The position numbers and the translations under genes are program-made. Below, one piece after another: positions 32,352-43,504 of a stretch of DNA of 64,000 nt. This DNA is from Ceriagrion tenellum (Eukaryota > Arthropoda > Insecta > Odonata > Coenagrionidae): the NCBI GenBank assembly GCA_963169105.1, contig OY720643.1:82939696-83003695 (forward strand), in the 5' to 3' direction. The notes below the pieces were generated by a model that saw only the letters and a program-made list of their open reading frames with translations, was not told the origin of the DNA and made no database searches. Each line of letters begins with the position of its first letter. Position 1 is the stretch's first letter.

Positions 32352-32449
32352 CCCTTGTGGTGGCTTGCGGGGTAATAAGTAGGTGTAGATGTAGGTGAAT
32401 GCATTTCAGTTGTTGCAGAAGGCTTTTAAAACTAATGAAAATATGGTAG

Positions 32450-33010
32450 CAACCTTTTGCATAATATTCCGATCCTCATTGGGCGCATTTCAAGTCGGTT
32501 TTCAAGCATACCTTTAAAGGATCCCAAACACAGGCAGCGTATTCCAAATTCATTCCTTCGTTCTCTGCAGCAATCCCCAATTCTCTCTTTCTTTCCCATT
32601 CCGTCTCTCTCCCACTCTCTCGTTTATCCCACCCTCTGCAATCTTCCGCCAGTCCCTACGCATTCGCTAACATATCATTCTCTCTCGTCCTCCTCCTTTC
32701 ACGACCGACCCGTTGCCCTCCCCGCATACAGTGTCCTTAACCCGGACTGCTGACTCGTCCCGCCCACCGCCTGAAAAATCCTGCCCCTCTTTTCTCCTTC
32801 TGCCCTTTTATTCCGCTCCCATTATCCGCACTCGTGTCCTTCATTAACTCCCGTTTGTTTCTCTTTTATCACCCGGTCCCCCTTTCAACTTCTTCTCCAC
32901 CCCGCGCTCGCCGAAAGAACCGTCTTTCCTCCTCCCCACACCGTTCTTTAAAACCTTGCTGTCTTTTCGAATCCATCCCGCCCTTGCCCCTGCCATTCGT
33001 TAGTTTTCCC
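32450..33010. other. Pyrimidine-rich block
   Basis: The plus strand is dominated by C and T for over 500 bases, including runs such as TCTCTCCCACTCTCTCG. Open frames within it have the low-complexity Ser/Pro/Leu make-up expected from composition. No gene is recognised. Confidence 0.35.
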
Positions 33011-33489
33011 CATGGATTAAAGCGAAGAATGAGGAACATGCATTGTGTTTAAAAGATTCTTACTTGCAAAACTACCTAATTCTTATGTCTAAAAACTGGG
33101 ACATAAGTAAACCCTCACAGATAAAAAAACCTGTGCTGTAAATAAGGTGGATCCGTGCTCAAATGCTGCCCTGCTAATGGTTGCAAGAGCATTGATTTAT
33201 GGAATGAATAGTTATGAAACCCATGAAGTTATGTCTTATAAAGATATTCGCGTTGCAGGAACACATCTGCTAGTTAGTTAACTTATTTACCAATAGTTTA
33301 TAGCTTTGAATATTTGATCTAATCTTCTACCGCCGGATAAAATTTATGAAAGTTTAGCCTATAAATAATTTCTAATGCACATAATAAATAGTCAGTAAGA
33401 ATAAACAAGATGGTAATTTGTCTCAAAACAACTCTTTTATCTAGTAATTAAGTCTGCAAGCGTTTCATCGCGCATCCGCCATCTTGGCT

Positions 33490-33650
33490 ACTTATGGAAC
33501 TTATAACTTCATGCATAAGTTATGAAACCAATAAATTTATCGAATGTTTCTGCAGCTCTTATTGAATGGTTGCCATGGCATATGGGTCCCGTAACTTTAT
33601 GGAATACATATATATCGTTCCTGCAACTGGCCATAAGTCAAAAGACAATA
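33490..33650 (+). repeat. Dispersed repeat X, copy 2
   Basis: It matches the reverse complement of 13236-13372. The left part contains an imperfect palindrome, AACTTATAACTTCATGCATA followed by AGTTATG. Class unknown. Confidence 0.5.
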
Positions 33651-33744
33651 TGTGACCAAATTACACTTTTTGAGATTAGAGTTGATTTTGTTATTTTCAA
33701 CCTTGAGGGTTTAAAAAAACTAAACAAAAAGCCGTATCTGTGGC

Positions 33745-34017
33745 GAAGAATAATCTAAGGCTTTCCCGGCGTATTATGATGTCGAAGGGTACTTGGGTTT
33801 TCCACGGAGTCAAATTCTCCATCTTGGCCGACGTTTCGATGAACGGATCATCGAAATCAGTCATCAGGGCATCATGCAATAATTCTGTCCATGATCCAAC
33901 AATGATGCAGTTACAGTCTTTTAGCTTATCAGGGCAATATGCCCTGATGTCGATGGACGACTCGTTCATCGAAACGTCGATCAAGATGGAGAGTTTGACC
34001 CGAATAACCTTCAACAT
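33745..34017. mobile_element. Hammerhead-type foldback element F
   Basis: Left-arm minus strand and right-arm plus strand share TTCATCGAAACGTCG, CAAGATGGAGA and TTTGAC, so the element is a foldback. Flanks carry CGTATCTGTGGC (33733-33744) and CGTATCTGTAGC (34018-34029), 11 of 12 identical. The right arm reads GCC, CTGATGT, C, GATG...CATC, GAAA, ACGTC. The left arm reads CTGATGA with an eight-base spacer before stem II. Stem III is ACGT. Each arm has one core defect and a weak stem I. Confidence 0.6.
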
Positions 34018-34614
34018 CGTATCTGTAGCGGTTTCTTAGCCTTTAGACTACTCATAAACGAGGCAAACATTTGATAGATGTTCCCCATACCGTTTTTATG
34101 AGCGTTAGTGGAGCCAATTTTTTTTCCCTTATGCGAAATAAAGTGCTTCATTCTCTGCATAATGTCTCTAAAGAAGAAAAGCCCGTACTAGTACCTGTCT
34201 TATCAGTGTTAATCCCAAACTCTTATTATTTCCATGAAAGTGATGGAATTTTCGCGCGTTTTTTTATTTAGATTAGTTTAATGAGAGGATTACGTAAACA
34301 TCGGCAAATTCCTTGAAAATAATATCTTGTTCCGACATCTCCAAATCTCTTGCTCATTTCCACTGCTGATAATGTGTGTATAACTTGCACTCACGAAACC
34401 ATATCCCAGAGTAAGAGAGTGAGGTTGCACTGCAGCTTCTGTCGGTTTTAAGTCGAATATCCGACCTAACGAATCCGGCACATATGATTGCCTATTTCCA
34501 AAATCTGATCGATTTTGTATTTAATGACAACAAATCACCGGGTATAAGTCTCCAGAAACACGATAATTTATAAGTAAAAGCTCAAACGATTTCTGTCTAC
34601 TAATTTTGATTTCA

Positions 34615-34664
34615 CCTCTTGCTACACGTGTTTCAACTGAACAACAGTTATCCTCAGGCAAGAC
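34615..34664 (-). ncRNA. Type I hammerhead ribozyme, left arm
   Basis: Read on the minus strand: stem I strand TCTTGC (34663-34658), CTGAGGA (34657-34651), one T, stem II AACTG-TTGTT-CAGTT with all five pairs, GAAA (34634-34631). Stem III is the self-complementary ACACGTGT, the cleavage base is A34623 and the second stem I strand is GCAAGA (34622-34617). All six stem I pairs form. Every conserved core base is present. Stem III has no loop, which favours cleavage of tandem or dimeric RNA. Structure is seen; activity is inferred. Confidence 0.8.
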
Positions 34665-34688
34665 TGTCTTGCCTGAGGCCTGCCTGAG

Positions 34689-34737
34689 TCTTGCCTGAGG
34701 ATGGCTGTTGCTCCATTGAAACACGTGTAGCAAGAGG
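34689..34737 (+). ncRNA. Type I hammerhead ribozyme, right arm
   Basis: TCTTGC (34689-34694), CTGAGGA (34695-34701), then a stem II reduced to about three pairs (TGG/CCA), GAAA (34718-34721), ACACGTGT, A34729, and GCAAGA (34730-34735). Stems I and III equal those of the left-arm copy. Stem II has drifted, so this copy should fold less well. Confidence 0.65.
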
Positions 34738-34849
34738 TGAAATAAAAATTAGTAGACAGTACGAAATCGTTTGAGCTTTTACTCATTATGCTGTTCTACG
34801 ATATCTCGCCTGAGAAAGTGGAGTTTATACGATAATTTATGTCTCTGTT

Positions 34850-36490
34850 TGACTTATATCAATATCATTGACAATTGGGTGAATTACCTTAAACTAATCT
34901 TGCAAGAAAATGAAGATTTATTCGCGGAAACCCCAAATATTTTCAATTTTTACTCATGGCTACACTTATGGGGAGCAGCCGGATTATCTCGAGACGGAGC
35001 GCCTACAAATTTTCATCCGCAGGCTTGGGTCAGATAATTTCAACCACGGGTTTTCCCATTATCCCTAGTGTAAGACCCGCTAATTAGCAAGACTGATGGC
35101 GATGCTTTGGTTCGCCTTTTACGATCTCGTATCATCACTTGCTCACCACTCTTGCAGGCGCATTATTGGATCATAGTGAAGGGTATTAAGGTAGCCGCAG
35201 CCATAAGGGGTTATGTACTTCCAATTTAGTACCAATTAACGTCCACTCACGGCCTGTATTTTTTTGTCAGTGTTACGGTTTGCTCGGAGCTGACGATGGC
35301 GCCTCCGAATGGAGCGCTCACAATCAAAGCGACTCTGTGGCGGGTTTGATTTTCGCATCCTAAGGAGCCCTCCTTTAACCATAGTTCACCCTGAGGGTTA
35401 TAACCAATTTTTGGATCATCCTGATTATTGTTTGCTTATAGAAGATAGGATTGTAGGCTATGGCTCACGTGCGAAAATTAAAAATATTTTCCCTATTCAA
35501 AAGTGTACAGTTTTTAGTCTTTATAGATTTGAAGTTAATAACAGCCAATAATAAAGGTTTGAAAGAACCTCATTAAAATGTTAAGCTGAAGCATATGTTT
35601 GGACTATAACAACTGCAATAAATGTTGTGATTTGCCTAGGCATAAGAGGCAGTCCAACATTTTATAAATATTATTTAAGTAATATAAATGGAAAATTATT
35701 AGTATTTTGTCTTTCAAAAAGTCCGTAAAGGTAGGATATACCCATCTCAGAGAAAATATATCGACATTTTTTTTTCGAATTAGAAAGAAAAAAACATGTC
35801 ATCACTAATAAAAATTGAAAGTTTGATACCCCTGCGGCTTTGAATTTGATTTACTTTAAATGTTGTAATTGTCAACTTAGCGTAAAAAATCTAAGCTTCA
35901 AGACCCGATTCTTTGAAATTTGGCCCACGCTAATGTCCAGTCATAATAATAATTTACTATGTTTCTTAGTGAGTAGATCAGTCAGTTGCCTTCTGGAAGT
36001 TAGCCTTTCAGCGAATTTCAGCGAATTAGTGAATTAGCGAATATCAGCGAAAAGTACTTTTATAAAATAAATTGAAGGCTCCTAGTCCTCAGATGAAGCT
36101 CTGAAGTTGTTGGGCGGCCTAAAATCAGAAATCATGAGCTGGCTTGCGCTGGTTGGAGCGAGTGAGCGAAAGGGAGGGCAGTGATTTTAATTTGACGTTG
36201 ATCGCTTCAAGAGCTCGGCTGGGATCAATGGGGTTCTTGTGCCGACCACCCTAATTAATAAGCCCGCGCTCCGCGCGACGCTTGTTAGTAGGATCCTATT
36301 TATCCACGCCAAAGGGGGACACATTACCTTATTGGCCCGATGCTGGTAAGAGGGATAAGTCCGGGAAACTTGACGATAGGCCTGTCGCTCAACCATATTT
36401 CCACTCGGTTATATTCTCATTGTTAGAGTGAGAGAAGAATCGAGAATGAAAAAAACATAGCATCTACGCTGTTATTGAACGTAAGCAGAA
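34850..36490. other. Stretch without recognised gene
   Basis: There are mixed AT-rich and GC-elevated patches (35080-35300, 36110-36400). No motif in the short open frames is familiar, and no repeat signature was matched elsewhere in the window. Confidence 0.35.
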
Positions 36491-36500
36491 ACGAAGCAAC

Positions 36501-37483
36501 CGGTACAGCCCTTTATGATGGGCAAATGAGGCAACTACCCTAGGCCCCGCGCCTCCGAGTATCCCACATTTTGGAGGAACTCTTTAATCACAGGACGAAA
36601 AATATTACTGTACGTAAATTTTCTAAGTGAACAGAGATCATGGTTGGCAAGAGCCATTCAATTGAATATATCTGTTAACTAGTCCGCCAAGGGAGAAATA
36701 ATCTGTAATCCTTACGATCACTGAAATAAACTCAGTAGGTTTCTCAGGCCATAGTGTGGGTGCTCATCTTCGGAGGCTCTTATCTGGTTTATTAATTTTG
36801 CTGAGCTCACTGGGCTTCATTTAGATAGGGGTGTTGGAGTCGCCTTGTTGAATCTGCAGTTCGTGGGAACTGCTGATACAGGATCCTTCGAGGTGACTGT
36901 TGGTGAGCAATAAGATTCACATAGGGTGGTCACATGGGAAGCCAAGTTATGGTTCCTGGGTAACGAAGAAGAAGGAGCTGATGAGTGTGAGAGCAGTCGG
37001 GAGAAGGCGAGTGTACGCTGAGGTTGTCAAGATATTGGTTGTTTATGGTTGCCAAGAATAAACCATTTCCCAGAAGTGTTGTTCCCTTTATTGGCACTCG
37101 ACGAACCCCAAAGGTGACCTCAAAGATTACGATAAAAGTATAGTGTGACCGTCGCATTGCCATATCCAATATTGGCTACTATGTTCCATAATCGTCGCTC
37201 TTTGTATCTAGATGTAGAAAGTTGTGTGCTATTCAGGCCTCGCACTCCATTTTTGGAATTTAAAATTTAATGATTTTATAATGAATTGAGGCGCATTAAA
37301 AATTAATAGACAATTTGAAAAAAATACAAAACAAACTGTGAATAGGATTTGTAATACTGGGCTTGTATAACTATACTCTTACGTCCCGTAAACCACGATT
37401 GTCCCGGGCTGCACAAATCACAGTTGCTCTGAGCCCCACAAGGCATAGGTCCCGGGGCCCCGCAAGATCCAGAGACGACTCTG
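36501..37483 (+). mobile_element. hAT-like non-autonomous element H, copy 2
   Basis: The left end is CGGTACAGCCCTTTATGATG and the right end is GATCCAGAGACGACTCTG. It shares CCCACATTTTGGAGGAACTC and TTGTGTGCTATTCAGGCCTC with copy 1. A foreign segment of a few hundred bases (about 36760-37175) with unknown identity sits in the middle. Confidence 0.55.
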
Positions 37484-37499
37484 CTAGCGGACCTTCTCG

Positions 37500-38270
37500 A
37501 TATCTTACCAAAATATGTTTATTATATTTTCATAGAATGGCTATTTACGAAATGATAGAAGATTTTGTATTTTTTCGCTTCACTTCACTGATTGACTCTG
37601 TTACAATTGAGCTAAATTTTTGAAGAAGATTACAACATTGCTACTGATACAAAGGTTAGTCCTCTAACATTGCGTCTCATACTTCACTTTTGTGGCGTAA
37701 ATAGTTTGTCGGGAAGGCCCGGCCCCTAATTTAATTTCGACCGGGTAGCATAATGCTCCCCTAATATCCGTATGTCAGATTTTGTGTAGCAAATTAAATA
37801 GCTTAGTATTTGTTTTTTGATTGAACGACGCTAACCATATAAGCTGTTAACTAATTATGTTTTACTTGTAAAGATAATTAATTTTTAATGTATGTTTGTT
37901 CAAAAAGGTGCATATAAAATGACGCCTCGAACTTCGAAAGTATTTCGTTTTATCCGAATTGCCCCACCAGAGGACGGAGGTTCGTGCCCTTATGGCAGTG
38001 GAGTTTGCACTGTGCTCTCGCCCAGGGTAGATCGTGCTGTGCCCTCGAGTGAGATAGTTCAAGACGATTGAGGACTGGTTGAACACGAATTAAAAATCCA
38101 GAAGAATTTTTCTGTTCGATTTTCTGTTAAACCATACACTGTAACTTCTGAATTCAAAATGTTTCTCTTGATGTTGGTCTTTACATGCAATACTGCTTTG
38201 CACCAGTATATTCACAGAGCTTCATGTGAGAATACCTTCAACAAAAAAATTATTAACTGTGTTCTTCAGG
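37500..38270. other. Stretch without recognised gene
   Basis: No gene or repeat signature is recognised. Confidence 0.35.
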
Positions 38271-38282
38271 CAAGGCTCTTCA

Positions 38283-38790
38283 TTCATTCATTCATCTGTC
38301 GTTCAATCCTAAGATTGGTTGACCGCAGCACTCCACCCTTCCCTATCTAACGCTAGGTCCCTTACCTCCAGGTATCTCTTCATATGTACTTTCCTCTTCA
38401 TTTGGTCTATGAACTCATTCCTGGGTCTTCCTCTGAGGACTTTTCCCTCTATTTTACCTTCAATTATGTTCTTCACAAACCCATTGTGTCTCAAGGTGTG
38501 CCCAATGCATTTCGTTCTTCTTTTCTGTGTGGTATCACATATGGTCCATTCCTCTTCTACTCTTCTGCACACTTCAGCATTTCTTATTTTTTCCGTCCAT
38601 TTTATGTTCAGCATTCTCCTCCAGCACCAAATGTCAAAGGCTTCCAGTCTATTCTGGTCAGCTTTTTCAATAGTCCATGCTTCCGATCAATAGAATGCTA
38701 CGCTCCACACGAAGGTTATCACATGCTATTATATCCTGGTTTGTAGTCCTATCTTCTTTGAGCAGAGCAGTTGTCTTTTTTCCATAAATG
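38283..38790 (-). mobile_element. RT family B 3' end
   Basis: The plus strand starts with ATTC repeats (the element's 3' tail), so the element lies on the minus strand. It is open from 38614 to 38309: LNIKWTEKIRNAEVCRRVEE, RTKCIGHTLRHNGFVKNIIE, VLRGRPRNEFIDQMKRKVH, EVRDLALDREGW, AAVNQS. Upstream sequence to 38790 reads broken forms of WSVAFYWSEAW and AFDIWCWRRM. It is one of the better family B copies. Confidence 0.8.
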
Positions 38791-40261
38791 CCTTCTCCGC
38801 TTGATGTCCTCGAGGCTCTTATATTTCGATATTTTGTATCCCCTTCCTAACCTTGCACCAACGTTAATTTAATACAAGACGCCCAAAAACTTGTACGACT
38901 CGAGGGAATCGTTACATACTGCCGGTTTTAAATACATATGCTAAATGAAAAAAATTCAGCTATACTCGGTGGTAGTATAATCTCTGAGATGCTCAATATC
39001 TTTTTTATAGTGTTACTTGGTTGAGTTATGTCGGTCGGAATTTTCATTCTACCTTCCTCGATACAAGTTACAAATATGTTAGTACAAATCCATCCTATGG
39101 GAATTCATAGCTTTTATCTCTTTGGATGGATGAGATATGTTGCTATATCATTGAGGTATGTGGAAAGGGAACTTGCTGGCAAGTGCTAGAAGCTGAAGCC
39201 AGTCTGCCATCTTCGTTAACCTTCATTTTTGTATAGCGCTTGCGGGATAACGCCCTAATTTTACCATTTTACAATGTTTTCCATTGATTAGTTACCAGTA
39301 AACCGCATGCCCAAAAGTCTTTAATGTCCATTCTCCTTGTATTTATTGTTTCTTTATTTATTGCTTATTCATTTACATTAAAAATAATCCGCATTCCCAA
39401 TTAATACTATTTTAATATTGAGTAGAATCCATAGCACTAAATAACCAATATATGAGTTATGAGTTACTTGACTTAAATTACAAACAGATGGCGGACATTT
39501 TTGCTTTACATCCACTGATTGGTCCATTCCGTAGAAAGCTATCCATAGAAAAGTAAGGAGAAAGTAGGGATAAACAATATGGTTGATATTTCGGTTATCA
39601 GGCTTCGGTTTGATGATGTAGTGTCCTCTTCATACACTTCACTGGTGTAAACAGATGTGAAAGGGAAAACACCATCGATGTGTTGACTTGGGCAGGTCCC
39701 ATTCATTGAAAACTCGGATACGTTATTTCATTGATGGCTTTCGTGCTTCGATTTACACATTGTTTGCGAACAGATACTGAGTGACAATGAAGTTTGCTGG
39801 AGAGTGAAATGATCGCCACGATAGGAAAACTGAGAATCCTTGTATGTAAACTGTATTATATAAAACAGAATACCATCGTTAAAAACCAGGGAGTGCAATT
39901 GGAAACAACTGCCCGTGTGTTCATAGAAAACTGGGTATGCTTACTGTTGATATTAAATACTCGCAATCTTAGATGACTTTTTAAAATTCCATAAAACAAA
40001 ATCTGAAGGATATAACACCAATTTTTCTTTCCCTTTCTTACTCACAGGTAGCTACTTGTATGGTTAAGCGGCGAATTTAACTGAACCCCCCTCAGCAAAG
40101 CTCTCCTTAAAATCGGCGAGGTAGATAATCGGTGGATAAAAATACGAAGTAATCGAACGAATACTATGGATGAATGAAGTCTCTTGAGGAAATTACAACA
40201 ACAAAGGGCCATTTTCCTCTTCAGCAGTATGCCTACGCCGCAGGTAAAGTTGATTCCATTC

Positions 40262-40500
40262 TAAGCTTGAAGCACTCATCCCAGCTGAAATCAGAACCGC
40301 ACACGTCTGCGCGGATGCCAGACGGAGGCGAAAAGTAGTGTGAGGATAACAGAGCGTGGTTAGTCCAAAAACTAGGAGATTGCTTCGTAGACGAACATGC
40401 TACCATGCATTACACTACTAAAGATACATCACTGGTTAGCATCATTATTGCGACTGATAACAAGGTAGTAAATCATTCAAGATCTATATCATGCCCAAAA
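40262..40500 (+). repeat. Dispersed repeat Z, copy 2
   Basis: It corresponds to 500-760. CATGCTACCATGCATTACAC and GCATCATTATTGCGACTGAT are the clearest shared blocks. No terminal structure is visible. Confidence 0.4.
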
Positions 40501-40689
40501 TTTCATGCGGGCTGAGTTGTTAGTTGTAATATGAAGATATATTAGCACAAGAGCAAAACTTACTTTACCTAGTTAGGGGAAAAGTGTCCTAGAATTGATC
40601 CATCGCAACTATTCTCCTTTCTCAACGCAACTCTCCGTGTTGCATTTTGGGATAAAAATTATTCAAAAATCCAAATCGAAATATCTGCT

Positions 40690-40973
40690 TGGTAACTGGG
40701 TATGTTAAATTTTCGCTCTTTGAATCTACGTACGGGATGTTGTGTGCTATATAGGATAGTGCTCTAATTTTGTATTTAAAATTTATTAGTATTGAATTAA
40801 AAAGGTCAGTACCCCGAAAATTGATAAATTAATAGTACAATAATATATTTGACTAAGAATTGATGATATAACTTAGGGATCGAATAGATATATTTTATGC
40901 TCTGTAAACTGTAGAAGCCAAGGGCATCACAAGACAGTTGCCTAGAGCCCCGAAAGCCCCAGGGGCGGTCCTA
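40690..40973 (+). mobile_element. hAT-like element H, right-end fragment
   Basis: TTGTGTGCTATATAGG, ATTTAAAATTTATTAG and the terminal GCCCCAGGGGCGGTCCTAC match the right halves of copies 1 and 2. The left end is missing or unrecognisable. Confidence 0.5.
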
Positions 40974-41089
40974 CATATAGGTCTATATTTGTAGATCATA
41001 TCATCTCTCATCCGTCACACTGCCTGACTCGTCGGCAGCAGATGTGACACGCGAGCAGTATCCGCGTAAATGCAGCGTCGCAGTCTTGT

Positions 41090-41530
41090 TGCCTCTCTTA
41101 CACCCTCATTTTATCGGGCCGTTCCCTTTTCTTGTGGCAACGCCTCCCCGTTAAAGTGTGTTTCGCTCCCCGCCTTGTCTTCCCCGCCCAACCTCCTCCG
41201 CCTATCTTTCTAACACCCCATCTCACACTTTTTTTCCTTCCCTCCAGCTTCCCTTCTTGTAGCCTTTTGTCCCTTTTTTGTGCCCTTTACCTTATTATCC
41301 TCGTTTTCCGCTCCCATTTTTTGTCCCGCTCCTTGGCAGAAAGGAGCGACGGCGTGTTCTTTCGGACGTCGCGTCCGTGTCCGCCTTCCTCTCCCGTCTA
41401 CTTACTTTGTCTCCTTTCCAGTCCCTTGCGTCTCCCATCCCTTTAGATTTCCTCCTGCGCGGTTTTTGTATCCAGTATCTACTCCGTTTATTTTTCAATT
41501 CAGCTCTTGACCTCTTCGCCCACCGGGTTC
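41090..41530. other. Pyrimidine-rich block
   Basis: The plus strand is C and T rich with CpG, similar in character to 18440-18810 and 32450-33010. Three frames are open by composition. No known domain. Confidence 0.35.
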
Positions 41531-41619
41531 ACTAGAACTTTCTACTCTGCGATAACTTTAAGTATCGCTTCCATATGCACGTTGGAGGGGTGGAAATAAA
41601 GAGAAATCGATGCACGCAC

Positions 41620-42110
41620 AAAGTCAAAAATCTGTAGCAGTAACATCAAGCCGGTACTACTATATGGTAGTACTTATAACTTGGAAAGAAACTTGGAAAG
41701 TCACAAAAGCCGTCTGCAAAAAACTGCAAGTTTTCATTTACAGACGCCACAGATAATTCGTGAAATTTATTGGTCAGAAGTAGTATCTAATGAGGATCCT
41801 ATGCAGAGAGCAAAATGACACAGGATTGAAATACAAATTAAAAGGCGAAATGGGATTTGGATTGGCCCCACATTTCGGAAACGCTAATATACGGTTGAGA
41901 GAAAGGCTTTGAATTGGAACCCTTTAGGTGAGCGTAGGAGAGGCCTATCAAAAATGACACAGAGACGCACCGTCGAAAGGGAAGCTAGGGAGGCAATGTG
42001 TACCTGGAGGAAGGTATTCGCTTTGCCTGCCAACAGAGGTTGACACTTTGTGGATGCCCTATGCTCCTTGTAGTAGCGACAGAGGTTATGTCAAGTGAAG
42101 TCCATAGGTG
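41620..42110 (+). mobile_element. RT family H C-terminal fragment
   Basis: The plus strand reads SSNIKPVLLYGSTYN, LESHKSRLQ, SEVVSNEDPMQR, EIQIKRRNGIWIGPTFRK, ALNWNPLGERRRG, TQRRTVEREAREAM and HFVDALCSL with several breaks. This is a C-terminus typical of another endonuclease-type non-LTR family, distinct from A to G. A 472 bp insertion lies just beyond it. Confidence 0.75.
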
Positions 42111-42127
42111 TTATCTATATCTGACAG

Positions 42128-42599
42128 GCGATTCGGCTCACGCCGCGGGATTACAACTTCCGCCCCCGGTTTGCAAGCTTTCGCTTATTACCGAGGACAA
42201 TGGAAGAGGTGGGAGGAAAGGATGGGTAGGGAAGGTTAGCGAAACCACTGCCCCTTCGAGACCGACACCAATGAGGCGGATTGAGGTCAAAAGGACCTCA
42301 AGGGTCTCCGCCTCCCCGAAGTGCTCGTTTTAGTTTGGTTCCCCCAAACAACTGAGACGAGTAACCGTCGGCTCCGCTTTCGCTAGAGCCTACCGCACAT
42401 CTGTGCGTACCGAGAGAGCCTGTTGCCCAAATATTTGGGATTAGGTATCCCTCTGATTCGCTTTTTGGGTTGCCGCCGTGCGGTCTGCCGACTTACGTCA
42501 TTGGAGTGAGGATCACCGGACCCAATGGAGGGTCAAAACGGACCAATTTTGGTCAAATGTGTGAGTACAACCCACTCCTCAATAGGTCCCGACAACCCA
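42128..42599 (+). mobile_element. GC-rich 472 bp insertion with 17 bp TSD
   Basis: TTATCTATATCTGACAG is repeated exactly at 42111-42127 and 42600-42616. The segment between is clearly richer in G and C than its flanks and has no long coding frame. A poly(A) or simple-repeat tail is absent, and A and B boxes were not evident. A 17 bp duplication fits LINE-type insertion, so it may be a 5'-truncated LINE 3' end or a SINE of unknown class. Orientation is assumed. Confidence 0.65.
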
Positions 42600-42619
42600 T
42601 TATCTATATCTGACAGTAA

Positions 42620-43500
42620 AATCCCTTTCTTTTTCAAAATTTCTGGGTAATTACGAATGCTCAATCTCGTTTAAAAACTTCTGCTTTAAAAATTGAAAAT
42701 GCTGACCCGAAAGGTAACAGATTCGAAGATGAAAAATAATTAAGTGACTCGAAATTATCATGAAAGTATTGAGCCGTACTATTTACAGGGCATTTTCTGG
42801 AAGTGATAGGTAAGTGCCGAGTGTTATAAATTTTATTGTAATATTTAGTCATTTTCCTTTTTTTCAACTGTATCAACGATCTGCAATAATTGAATGCTAT
42901 CCTAAAATAAAAATCAGACGAGAGATAACTATGTAAATATATTTTTGCGAAACGACGTCAATGGATTTCAAGGTGAATTTATTTCATTTGGGACCAGCAC
43001 CTGGATAATACCTCAAGTATGTCAGTCGGCTTAAGGAAAGCAACTTCTCGGCTTTCGAACACTTTCCTATTACGGTAATATCATCGTAAATGAACGCAGA
43101 GATGATTTATTCATGGGAAATGCTACCTTAGCTTCGGCTATTATTGTCATGACGACCGCGATGCGCCTTCCATTCCTTTCATTAATGCTTCTGAATGTCT
43201 TTGGTCCATGTTCTTTTGTCGTGTTTTTATTTACTCAAATCTTCCACATGTAAAGTAATTTTTCAGAATCTCATAAAAACCTTCCGCTACGATGGAGTTT
43301 TTGACGTACTATGAGAAAAAAATGAGTCAAGTAAAAGAATTGTATGGATATATACTCATTTAATTTCTGAGAATTTCCGTCATATGAAAGTATATTACTG
43401 TATCATTCATATTATTACATTATTTACCTCCTGCTTTCTATGGCTACTGGCATTGAAACATAAAATTTTTATATAACTTCATTAATGAGAAGGGAAATAT
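42620..43500. other. Stretch without recognised gene
   Basis: AT-rich, with no feature recognised. Confidence 0.35.
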
Positions 43501-43504
43501 CTCT

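Larger units (their letters stand above)
32166..32400 (+). mobile_element. RT family E 3' tail, split by a hammerhead element
   Basis: CACCCCCTTGCCAAACACCC at the left and GTGGCTTGCGGGGTAATAAG...TAGATGTAG at the right together make the usual family E terminus. The two parts are separated by 141 bp that is itself flanked by a 12 bp duplication of the family E sequence. Confidence 0.65.
34572..34828. mobile_element. Hammerhead foldback element with two full ribozyme motifs
   Basis: Exact 12 bp duplications (ACGATAATTTAT, 34560-34571 and 34829-34840) flank a 257 bp element. The left arm (34573-34664) is an inverted copy of the right arm (34688-34782). The right side continues to the shared family end GTGGAGTTTAT. 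Each arm holds a complete type I hammerhead. The spacer repeats TTGCCTGAG-like words. It is non-coding, and the family also includes 8949-9126. Confidence 0.85.

Noticed and set aside
32450..33010. Ser/Pro-rich protein-coding region
   Set aside because: Openness is explained by a C/T-rich strand. Stops are rare because of composition.
34668..34700. CRISPR-like short repeats
   Set aside because: The three CCTGAG-containing words are duplications of the ribozyme stem I/core junction inside a foldback. This is eukaryotic DNA and there is no spacer pattern.
39580..39620. Hammerhead-like remnant (CCTGATAACCGAAATATC on the minus strand)
   Set aside because: It lacks stem II like the similar site at 11.1 kb. 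It may be an old relative, but the structure does not support a ribozyme call.
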